Assembly: GCA_963920525.1 (NCBI GenBank)
Contig: OY986438.1
Coordinates: 46,201,288 to 46,265,287 of the forward strand
Length of the DNA stretch: 64,000 nt
Origin: Dichetophora obliterata
Lineage: Eukaryota > Arthropoda > Insecta > Diptera > Sciomyzidae
Direction of reading: 5' to 3'
The notes beneath the pieces were generated by a model, which made no database searches, was not told the DNA's origin, and saw only the letters and a program-made list of their open reading frames with translations. A program made the position numbers and the translations under genes. Below, in pieces: positions 23,632 through 34,049 of this stretch. Each line of letters begins with the position of its first letter. Position 1 is the stretch's first letter.

Positions 23632-23776
23632 ACATTAAAGTGTTTGAAAATCTCACTTCGAAACTGACGCTACTGGAACGGAACGCTTTACCGCTTTAGC
23701 ACAATTAAATAACACTGTGCAACATAATTTTCTAACGGAAAAGCGGATCACAAAGGATGATAAAACTAGTGTATAG
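23632..23776 (+). pseudogene. hAT-A transposase, C-terminal part (3' piece)
   Basis: The continuation of the hAT-A dimerisation domain after the hAT-B insertion: a leucine/lysine-rich stretch aligned to the usual LKxxKxxLR, a one-base frame change, then TERFTALAQLN and a stop at 23774-23776. Matching ERLxxLAxLN is the normal hAT C-terminal ending. Decayed, not functional. Confidence 0.6.
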
Positions 23777-23827
23777 TAAGAAAAGCCTAAAAGGAATTTG
23801 CAAAGTTAGCTCGCTTTTAAAATATAT

Positions 23828-25294
23828 AGGCATTAAAAGTCTGCCTCTTGCAGAGTATTTTTTAAAAATAAAGTCCTCATTAAGGCGTATCGAATTAAAT
23901 ACAATTTTCGAATTTCACATTCTAAGAGTTTCATGGTGGTCAAGATCTAAAAAAAATAAAGAGAAAAAAAAGGATGTCTTCCTCTTACACAAGGACAAAG
24001 TTGTTTTTTGAGAAAAATAGTAAAAAATAACGATCTATAAATGCTTTGATTTTTGTAAGAAAAACTATTTATATCTTAAAGCAAAATTAAATACAGACTT
24101 TAACAAAGAATATCTCGCCAAACAAAATACAACTCTCGATTTCTACCCTCATTGTCCTGTGTGAGAGATACTCGAATCCAAAGGTACACTCGAAATAGAA
24201 CAGAACTTTTGATTGTTATCTGATTGTCTAAATGTTGGTGTTATTGATTAAATTAAATATTTGCATATTTTTCGCAAATGCATTTTCTTGTTTTCGAGAA
24301 ATGTATTTTGAATGCAATTTTACAAGTTTTCCAAAAAATTAAGATAAGGTTATATATATTTTTGGCATCAGAAGTGGTACCGAAGATAATTTTGTGAATT
24401 TGGACTCTTAAAATATTTCTGAACGAAACACTGTCTGAAAGTATTTTTTTTTTAAACACCAGGTTCAGACCACGATTCTTTTTTGTGTTTCAATTTTTTA
24501 AAAAAATTTCTTCTGCTTAGCATGAAATTTATTATTTTGTCAAAACAAGTCACCTCATCATTTACCAAAATGTTAAACTAAAATTTGGAGTTTCTGAGCC
24601 TGCCATTTGATCAGTCTCAATTGATTTAACAATTGCTTTTAAGATGTGTTTAAAAAAAAAAAAAAACCTTAAAGGAGATATCTGAAGAATTCAAAAAGTG
24701 AAAATTATTTTATCATTTCTGATGCCTGAGATATAAAGTCTTACATTAATTTTTTTCAAAAAGTTGAAAAATTGCGTTCAAGTATGCTTTTCTCAAAAAA
24801 CAGTAAATGTATAGGTAAAAAATGTGAAAATTTTAAATACACCAAATATAAGGAAAACGTAAACACTTTAATAAATACTACTTAAATTAACACAATCAGA
24901 TAACAATCAAAAGTTCTGTGATATTTGTAGTGTACCTTAAGATTCGAATATCCTTAACACAGGACACTGTGAGTAAAAATCAAGAGTGGCATCTTGTTTG
25001 GTGGGATATTGTTTTGGAAAGCCTTTTATTAGCTTTTGCTTTAAGGCATGTGTAGTTTTTCTTACAAAAATCAAAGAATTTATAGATCGTTAATTTTTAC
25101 TGTTTTTCTCAAAAAACCACTTTGTCCTTGCGGGAGAGGGAGACATAATTTTTTTGGGAGACCACCCTATTGAACTTTGGAGACCCCTTAAAATGATAAA
25201 TTAAAAAAAAAGAATTTTTAATTCGATATGCCCTTATGAGCACTTCATTTTTAAAAAATACTCTGCAAGAGGCAAACTTTCAATGCCTTTTAGG
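23828..25294. repeat. 1.47-kb imperfect palindrome with arms near 650 bp
   Basis: The left arm (about 23828-24470) and right arm (about 24640-25294) are inverted copies. Anchors from outside in include TGCCTCTTGCAGAG, ACGATCTATAAAT, CTTTGATTTTTGTAAG, ACTTTTGATTGTTATCTG, GGCATCAGAA and a T-run followed by AAACAC. The central spacer (about 24471-24639) is unique. The arms differ by many substitutions and small indels, so it is not an assembly mirror. No transposase frame is present. It lies inside hAT-A copy 1. It could be a large foldback element or two insertions head to head. Confidence 0.8.
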
Positions 25295-26140
25295 GTTTTG
25301 TTGGTCTAGATCAGTACCATCGATCTGTATTGGTCGCTTTTTCGTTAGATTCCATGACCCTTGAATTGTCGCATGGTGTAATCATAAGGATATTTCTGTG
25401 TACGAGGAAACTGCTATCAACAAATTAACTTTGCGCTCTGCACAATAGGCTTCATATCTACAACTACACTGAGAGTAAAAACATACTTTAAAACTAAACA
25501 AAAATTTTAAAATACATAGAAATTTAACGCATTTGCTTTTCTATAAAACAAAACTTAAAACAAGCGTGTTTAATTTTCAACTATTAACTCATTTGTTTTT
25601 TTTTTTCTGTATAATTTTCTTATATTATATCTTTGCAATAATAGAAAATAAGTCAGTATCTGAGATTGAATTAAAAAATTATGAGCAGTAGAATCATTGA
25701 CAATTATTGCCATAAAATTATAAAAACTCCGATTTAACATTTACTTGTTTGAAAATATGTTTAAATTAGTTTTATTATAAATATTACACATTTGATACAA
25801 TAAATACCAATTATTTTAATATTTAAAACAGTTCAATATTTTAAGCCGCAATAAAATGCAAACTTCATCGAATGGAGCTATAATTTGGTATTCTTTTTTA
25901 ATATAATTGTTTTTAATTTAAGAAAATTATTTTAAAATTATGTTTTAAAATATTAGTTTTCAATATTGCAGTTTTTGTTTTAAATTTTGTTTTCAAATAA
26001 ATTTTTTATAACAGTATATTTAAAAACATTGCTTAAAACTTTTGTTTTAAATTTAACTTTAAAAAATATTTGAAATGAAATTGTTTCAATCTCTATTTCA
26101 AAAATAAACTCGTTTAATATGTTAACAATTTAATTTAATT

Positions 26141-26659
26141 ATGTTGACTTTATATGATTTAAATACAAATTCTAAATGTTTAATAGTTTAAATCATACTT
26201 GATTTTAAATACAAATTCTAGTTGTTTGACAGTTTAAAATCGTAAATTAAAGCATAGAAACTAAAGTAAACAGAAATACAACAACGAATGTGACATTATG
26301 AAATTGGGGAAAAAAATGAGAAATTGAAGCTTCAAAATCTCATCGCCCCGATGGTGCAGTGCGTCAACGCGCTTGCACGGGCAATCACAAAGATTTCTGA
26401 TGACGCGTTTAGCACCGCAGAAATTGTACAATAAAATCAATTTGCTAGTGGTTTTTTTTCCTTTCATATTGAAAAAAACTTTGTTGTTGTTGTTGTTTCT
26501 TTGGAAAAATTCGTTAGAACAATTAATTGTTCTAACTTTGACCTTAAGCTCGATAAACGATTTTAAACTGTCAAACAACTAGAATTTGTATTTAAAATCA
26601 AGTATGATTTAAACTATCAAACATTTAGAATTTGTATTTAAATCATATAAAGTCAACAT
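26141..26659. mobile_element. Foldback element F1, near-identical 102-bp arms
   Basis: Arms 26141-26242 and 26558-26659 are inverted copies with about one difference. Each arm is itself a doubled roughly 50-bp unit around ACAAATTCTAAATGTTT and ACAAATTCTAGTTGTTT. The core holds a tRNA-like stretch (26343-26405) and a GTT tract before TTTCTTTGGAAAAATTCG. A partial second copy of the right half is at 37345-37447 plus 38586-38662. The high arm identity implies a young or gene-converted element. Confidence 0.85.
26343..26405 (+). other. tRNA-like GC-rich core in foldback F1
   Basis: GC-rich in an AT-rich setting. ATGGTGCAGTGCGTC resembles an A box (TRGYNNARNNG), but no good B box follows. It may be tRNA-derived; it is not a functional tRNA. 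Confidence 0.3.
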
Positions 26660-26904
26660 AATAAATATAGAGGTCATTTAGAAAAAACTTTAATTTAATT
26701 TAATTTAAACACATATTTTTCTCAGTACATGTTTAAATATATTTATATTTTTAAAATATCTATTTTCGTTGCTTTGCTTAAATAAATTCTTCTCGTCCTA
26801 CTTAAAACCGAGCAATTGAATCAATTTTGTATGTTTGAATTAAAATAAATAAAATCTCGTTAACTCTTTTCACTTTGACTGTTGAAATCGGTTAAGAAAT
26901 TTGG

Positions 26905-26950
26905 ATTCAGAAATTGGATTCTAAGGCATTCAGAAATTGGATTCTAAGGC
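26905..26950 (+). repeat. 23-bp direct repeat x2
   Basis: ATTCAGAAATTGGATTCTAAGGC-type unit occurs at 26905-26927 and 26928-26950, followed by a partial third. Confidence 0.9.
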
Positions 26951-27037
26951 GTTCAGAATTCCCTATGGAAATAAAAAAATTTTTTTTTTCAATAAGAGGG
27001 GTCTTATGAAAAACCTACCTACGGTGTTGTTTGTGAC

Positions 27038-29452
27038 ATTTCAAATTTTCCATTACTAGGTACCTAAAATACTCCTAAATACTCTAATAAATCTGAGGTC
27101 CCGATACTCATAGTTATATTTTTTGCCGAGATGATTTTTTTAAGTTCCCGTTAAAATTAAATGTTGCTTATACGTTAAAACTTTCTCAGTATGTATTGTA
27201 TTGTATTGTTGTGTTCTTACAAATGTTAAGCTTTCCCATGGAAATATCAGAATACACCTGATAACACTTAGTGTTGCTGAAACCAAAAAATAAGAGCAAT
27301 CCTCGAACTGCTGATACAATTAAACAGAAATTTTAATACTTAATAGTGATCAGTTGCCAGAATGAAGGTTAACAATAGTCTTTTTCTTACTTATTCTTTT
27401 TAATTTTCTGAGGGTTGAGGATTCAAATTTTTGTTAGAACCAAAAAATGTTGAAAAGATTCTTATAGCTCAGTTATGCTTGGTAATCCTAAGAAAATATT
27501 TAAAAATATATAAATTGGTTTAAATGCTTGGTTTTTGTTAAAGTATTTGATCGAAATGCCTTACGTTATTAATTCAGACAACATATTTACCACAAAAGAA
27601 AGAAATTAGTTGTTTAGAAAGGAAAATATAGGAAATAAATAATGGGTTCCGTTAAAAAACTTTTCAATTATTTACTATATTTTAATTAAGCTTGACTGCA
27701 GGCTACTCAATTTTCGAAGTGTCATAAAATCACGTAATTTTCCGCTTTCCAATTCGCTACTTAAATTTAACATTTCAACAAATTGCTTTTGCTGACACAT
27801 TCATGGCACTTTAAAATAGTATTTTCTAACACCATTTTGTTTTATTCGCCATTTTAAAGACAACTATTGCAAATGGAAGTGCACAAATAAAAACACAATT
27901 TCGTATTTAATTGTTTTTTTTCTTTAATTTGCCCTACAGCACATAAAGTGTTCGGCATACACAGACTCAAACATACACACACACACAAACACTCGTGCAT
28001 AAAAAAGCATTAAAAATTTAATTAATTTCCCTTAATGTTCAACTAAAGAGCAATCAATTCCGAGCACACCATGACTGAGTGTTTGCTATTAAGTGTGTTT
28101 GTTTGTTTATTTGCTTCTGCCACTACACGCAATCGTTATTCAAGTATGTAGATAACAAAACTTTTATTCTAAATTAACAATAAAAAAGTTTTACGCAAAA
28201 AAAAAATAACGCCATTGAGTGCTCAACTAAAATGATTTAATTTCATTTACGTGATATGCAAAATTATTGTATCGATCAACTCAGGCCTGACGTGCATAAA
28301 TCAGCAAATTGTTTTTCATATTACTTTTACCTGAGGAGCTATTGATAGTATTTTTAGAGATAAATTAAGTTGATATAAAACTTTTGCTTGGCTTTTGCTG
28401 TTGTTATAAAAAAGTTGAAAAAATATGCCAAGCACGACTGGCAAGATTTTCAATACAATACAAAATCTTCTCGATAAATAAAGACGAAACGCACGTTAAT
28501 CACATGCAAGCAAACAAAAGACTTAAGCGACAAACTAGGCTGGGCTGCGTAAAGCAATGCGAACGCAAAATAAATCGAAGTAGCCAAAGTTTTTTAATAA
28601 TCGATTGAGTAGTTTAAACATTATTGTTGAAATGAACTCAATATTAAATTCGAAGAAAATAAGATATTTTTGGTCGGCAGTTCAATGTCTAAGATATATA
28701 CTCATATATCCTTCATAATTTTTGTCTCTCTGTGGAATTAATATCTTTTATTAAATGTGTTCCTTGCTTCCTTGACTGTGCCCACATATGGAAAGTTATT
28801 AAATTTCAACACTTTGCTGCAAATTGTTTTTTTTTTTAAATTTGATGATGCAGCCTGGAAAAGTGTGATTTTAAAATTCCTGCACACACTTTAATTATTG
28901 CATTTATTAAATAGTCAGACAAAAGATAGTAAAAAAAAAAAGAATTTCTTACTCCAACTAATATGTTGCCCAAAAGCGTACCAGAATTATTTATATTAAA
29001 ACAATATTAAACGTGCGTTGCATTTCAAATAAGCGCAGTGAAGACACAAAAATCAACGCCAAAATAAAAAATTGGCATTTGATGATCGTTGCTTGCTTTG
29101 TGTTTGTTACGAGCTGTGCTGGCTTGATTTGGTGAAACAACAAACATTCTCGCAACTTCGCAGGAAAAAATTCAGACGACAAAGGATGCTTTAAATAATT
29201 TTAAGCAAAAGTCAAAAAGCTGCACTAAATGCTGTACGTGCCAAAGCGAGTTGACACATCAGGATATTTTTTTTTTCAACTGAAATGAGCATCTTTGAGT
29301 TGTTTGTTTATATTAAGTGCTTTGAAACGTTTGCTCTTATAGCATATTTTATAATATGCTTTCAAAGCGTTGATTTTTAATTTATGCACTGTTTTTGTCA
29401 TTTTTCCAATCATGTTACTCTATTTTTGCCTTCTTTATTTCTGGGTGTTGTT
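27038..29452. other. AT-rich non-coding DNA, nothing recognised
   Basis: CA-rich tract at 27965-27995. No protein-like frames and no terminal repeats. Confidence 0.55.
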
Positions 29453-29490
29453 CAGTGGCGGATATAGAGACTTTACTTCGGGGGGAGGGA
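29453..29490 (+). mobile_element. Solo hAT-type terminus CAGTGGCGGAT...
   Basis: CAGTGGCGGATATAGAGAC followed by a G-rich block (CGGGGGGAGGGA) is the usual look of one hAT end. No partner end was recognised downstream. Confidence 0.4.
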
Positions 29491-30910
29491 CTTAATAATC
29501 AGAATTGAATTCAACAATTTCACATACGAACAGTGAGGAAGTTGTGGAATATAAGTACTTAGTCCAACTGTTTCGTCACAACGAATAAAAGTTAGATGTT
29601 CAAGTTTTTAACTTATTTTGCAAGAATTTAAATTAATGCATTATTAACTCAATAGGTAGATTTCGGCAGTTTCAAAAATTTTTTGTTATAAATATTAAGA
29701 ATTTTTCATTTATACGCTTATTCACCACTCTTATGAAAGAATTCATTTCAGTAGTTTTGAAGATATAAAGAGAGTCGGAAAAAATTCAAAATTTTGGATG
29801 GGATAGTTTTTATGCCTATCCCTAAAAGAAAACCAATGTATCAGAGAATGCTGTTCAAAATGCTGAAAAACCAAATGTTTAGCCAATATCTCATTATAAA
29901 TATATTGAACAAAGAAAGCTTTTATTATTTTGATAAGAAATTTTAAATTGCAAAGTGTCGAAGCTTTCTTCGTGTATGCCAAATATTAAATAAAGATCCA
30001 TTTTAAAGGAATTTATAAATCAATTTGGTATTTAAATGATTTTTGTTTTTGCTAATTTATGCTATTTTGTGTGTTTTGAATGTTAATAGTTTCCAATTTT
30101 ATGCTCTGGAACTTAAAAGACAGAGAGAAATAAGACAAAAAGACGGTTTTGGCAAAATCCTCTTGCGAAGTGATGTTAATTAGAAAAATGTATGCTTTTT
30201 CTATGTTCAGCATTTCAACCGTTGTGGCATTCTAAAGCTTGTCTAAATGTATCTTAAAAAAAGAAAAAAGAATTTATAAAACATAATATTTTGATATTAT
30301 GTCAAAACTGTTATTATTAAAATAAACCTACAAATGTTCTTTAAGATTCTAAATAATAAAAAAAAAGTATTTTTATCTTGATTTCAACGATGATTTAAAA
30401 GCTAAATTCTGATATTCTTAAAAGTAGAAAAAGTTACGCTGTTATTACGATGTTATGCTTATCAAAATTGATTAATGAGTTAAAGAAATAAAGTTCAACT
30501 AACTGGTCCGACAAACCATTCCGTTAGCTTGAGCGATGAGTTTGAATTGGTAAAAGTTTGCCAAGCTATATACAAACCTAGAGGGTACTTTTTCTTGTGA
30601 CGGAAGTCGAGATGAAGGTGAAGTCGATTTGAAGTTAAGCGTTAACAAAAAGACTTTCAAAAGATTCTTATACATATATTCAAATAGTATGAAAATTGAC
30701 TTTAACCGATAGCTTTTGATCGAAAAGAGAAATTTTGTGAAATCTTCACATGAATTATTTTTAATACTCTACTTTAATGTAAAAAAAAATATAAACAATC
30801 ATTTAAAAAAAATTGCGTTAAAAAACCATGGGGCAGCCATCTTTCGGTTTTCTTTCGCCATCTTAACATTTTTTTGTAACACTAAAACAGATTTCACTAA
30901 TATATGATAA
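29491..30910. other. AT-rich non-coding DNA, nothing recognised
   Basis: No coding or structural feature could be supported. Confidence 0.55.
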
Positions 30911-31048
30911 GGTTGCAAGCAGAGTAAGCACAGAAGCGGGCAGGCAGGTAGACATGCGCAGGAAAACTATGTGAATAAACGATAAAAAAGTTTCTGCTTG
31001 CGCCTATCTGCCTGCCTGTCTGCCTCGGCGTTTACCCTGCTGGCAGCC
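30911..31048. repeat. GC-rich hairpin, 50-nt arms, TAA-flanked (MITE-like)
   Basis: Arms 30911-30960 and 30999-31048 pair without a gap: 38 of 50 positions match as DNA and about 43 of 50 pair in RNA if G-U is allowed on the plus transcript. The loop is 38 nt. Arms carry CAGGCAGG blocks and are far more GC-rich than the surroundings. TAA flanks both sides (30908-30910, 31049-31051), suggesting an old PIF/Harbinger-type MITE. A hairpin RNA precursor is an alternative or an added role. Confidence 0.75.
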
Positions 31049-31051
31049 TAA

Positions 31052-33779
31052 GTCACTAAGAATAGTGCACAAATGTCATTTTCAATTTCAATTATTTCTA
31101 CAACAAAAATAAATTAATAATATAACAATATAATAATAAAATTTAAATGGTAAGACAGCGGAAAGCATTATATTATTTTTTATTGCGACTTAGCCTATAA
31201 AAGATATTCGCTAGCAAAACCAAACTTAAAAGGTTCTAATTGGTTTTTTCTCTTTCTGAGGTGAAAAGTTTGCAATTTTTTGATCTAACGATAGTTTCTG
31301 ATAAAATTTTGATAACTTATTACTGAATTATTTTTTAAAATTTATTTCTAACACAAACAGGAAGAACTAATTTTTTTTGTTTTAACGTAAGTAGAAAATA
31401 ATTAGAGTTTTTTTTAGTGTCTGGCAGGCGTGACTTTGGCCCCCAGATCCCCCTGGATCTCAATCTGTTGTTGCTGCAAAATGTGTTGCATATAATAATA
31501 AAATCTGTGCCTGTTTTGGCAATAAGAGCAACATAATTGATTGTATTCTTGTGCAGAATAATTAAGATGCATGGTGTATAAATATTGTGCAAAAATGAGC
31601 ACATGCTGTGAAAACTTGCTCAAATGTTCTTAAAAAAAAAATTAATTTTAGTGATGCAGTCTGCGTTGTTCTCCTTTTTTTTTACAGTATTTTTATATCT
31701 TATTTTAAGCATGTTTGTTTCTAAAATCTTTTATTTTAGTTGAACATCCAGAAGTGTAACAGAAATATCTAAAAAATTGAAACACTTACATTAAAAATAT
31801 TGGTGTTTTCAAATTATTCAGCATTCATTTATTGAATAAAGTATTTAGTAAAAATTAGCTGATTTCATTATAACAGATGACATATTTTATTCGCCTAGAC
31901 AGCTGCTTTGTTTGCTTAGTTTAAGCGTAAATTAACAAAATTCCGCCAATTTTTTTATAAAGCGCGCCATTATCGCCCAATCATATCCGCTCCAATGAAA
32001 AACTTCGCAGACAGCAGAGCAGCAACAACATCAGCAGAGGCTCAATAAATATTAAATCAACATGCGAAACAACAAAAATTGCTGCAAAAATAAAATCGCC
32101 AACGTGCATCGTTTACAAATTGTGCTTAATTAAAATTTCTGTATTAAATATGACACAATGCTCTGAATTCCTAAATACTTTTATACAAAAAAGTTTTTGT
32201 GGTAGAGCAAAAAAAAAAAAAAACAAAAAATTTACAATGCTACACGATGCTGCCTTTGCTACTATAATTATAGCCAAATGTTGCTATCCCTTTTTTTCAA
32301 TTTGATTTTGTGAAGACAGAAGCAGCTATGTTTATGATTTCATTTTTAAAATACACAACATTTTGATAAGGAATCTTTGGGGAATGTCCGCGTTGTTGTG
32401 CTGCTTTTGATTGCTGCCCATTTGTGGTAAATGATCGCAATCATTGATCATCATCTTTGGCAGAAGAATTGATATTTCGTTGACAAGAATGCAAAAAAAC
32501 AAAACAACCAACTCATTCAACCAAACAGCAGAACTTAGCACAACGTTCGCATATTAATAAAGACAAAGCGAGAATTTTTTAAACACTTTTTTTATTTTTG
32601 TTTTATCAACCTACAATTCAGAGCATTGCTGCCACTGAAAGTTCAAGAGTGCTTAATTAAACCTGCTTAAATTGGGCTCATAATTAAGGGCCGGCACGAA
32701 CGTACGTTGAAATATTGAAAACGAAAAAAAAAAGAATTGAAAAAAATAGTTATGAGAGAATGTTTAATATTTGCCGAGCGCAGCATTAACGCGATCAATA
32801 ACACGAATGACTGGGCTTGTTATTGATATAAATAGCATAAACTATCACAACAACTCGTGCACTTATTTTGTTTTGTTTTATTTTTGTTTTTGTTATAGCT
32901 TACTTTTCTGTTTTAGCAAAGACAGCCATAATTCATCGCAACGACGATTCCTTCCACTTCAAGGACTTTATACAAAATATGCAACATGTACGCAGTGGCA
33001 ACGTGGTAATTGACGCTTCTGTTGCAACTCATGGCATAAGCTATGAGTCAAGAGCAATTTTGTCGAGCACTGTTACAAGAACAACAACACTATCAACAAC
33101 AAATGCTTCGTTGCTGCCATAACATAGCACTTGGTGCACGCATTTGTGCGCGCACTCGTGCAACAACTTGAACGCAGCGGGTTAGCATGAATTATTAAAA
33201 AATAAATGGCAGATATTGAAAAATTGTTTAAATGACAACTTTAATAAAAACCAACAAGGACAGTAGCCCAAAGGCAAACAAAAAAAAAAATTAACTAAAG
33301 AGAATATCAAGTACAAGAACAACAACTTAGGCAAGCAATTTTGTTGTGGCTGCTGTCTTTTGCCTCCTTTGGATTTGACTAAGTGTTTTGAAGCTGACAA
33401 CGATGATGACAACAACGATATATTGCTGTGTTTGTTGCTTCTGATATGTTGATCACATGATTAATGAGGTTGCAACATTTATGTCAATAAAATGTTGGCT
33501 GTGTAAATTAAACAGTAAGATCTTGAGCTGCAATTGGCAATAAAAGAAAAGACTAACGCGACAAACTTGCTCGTTGTTGAGTTTAAGTAAAAAGTTTTGA
33601 TGTGATTTTTAAGGCTTTATGCAATACTTCGAGCTTTTTTATTGGTGCCTAAAAAAATAAATACTGTCTCAAGAATAATAATTACAATTTAAGTTAGAAA
33701 CCTCGAGTGCCTTGAAAAATTTATTCAAAAGGTTGATAGAGTTTTAATTTTAATTTACTTTTTCTTGGTTTAGATATTC
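31052..33779. other. Non-coding DNA, nothing recognised
   Basis: Mixed AT-rich and CAA/CAG-type DNA (31990-32110, 33060-33180). The open frames show no domain. Confidence 0.5.
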
Positions 33780-33782
33780 TAA

Positions 33783-34046
33783 CAGCCCTATTCTGGCAAA
33801 TTAACAAATTGTTAACCAGTATTTTGAATATTTCTATGTGTTTGTTGTTTTCAAAACAAAATTTAGAGCTGAAACAACAAAAATTTTTAATGAAATTGTC
33901 AATAACTGAAAAGCAGTTGACAATTATTATCAAAATTTTTTATTTTTGAGCCTCAAATATTGTTTTGAAAATAAAAAATTACAACAAACACATAGAAATA
34001 TTCAAAATACTGGTTAACAATTTGTTATATTGCCAGAATAGGGCTG
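33783..34046. mobile_element. PIF/Harbinger-like MITE, TAA-flanked foldback
   Basis: Terminal inverted repeats of about 90 bp start CAGCCCTATTCTGGCAA and continue through TTGTTAACCAGTATTTTG and TTTCTATGTG with few differences. TAA flanks both sides (33780-33782, 34047-34049). Short, no coding capacity. Confidence 0.85.
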
Positions 34047-34049
34047 TAA

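Larger units (their letters stand above)
25464..26730. mobile_element. Possible outer TIR element CACTGAGA...
   Basis: The left edge after TA reads CACTGAGAGTAAAAACATA; the right edge, opposite strand, reads CTGAGAAAAATATGTGTTTAAA. The ends are imperfectly matched. The foldback at 26141-26659 is inside. A Tc1/mariner-type MITE is possible. Confidence 0.35.
20623..27029 (+). mobile_element. hAT family A, copy 1 (6.4-kb composite with nested elements)
   Basis: The left terminus is CAACGCCGTAGATTAGG. The right terminus on the opposite strand is CAACACCGTAGGTAGG, followed inside by ACCCCTCT at both ends. The octamer TTTGTGAC flanks both sides (20615-20622 and 27030-27037), a perfect 8-bp target duplication as made by hAT transposases. 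The interior keeps fragments of a plus-strand transposase and was then invaded by hAT-B (21870-23623), holds the large palindrome (23828-25294) and the foldback (26141-26659), and has a 23-bp direct repeat near its right end. A shortened relative in opposite orientation is at 9204-12176. Confidence 0.85.
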
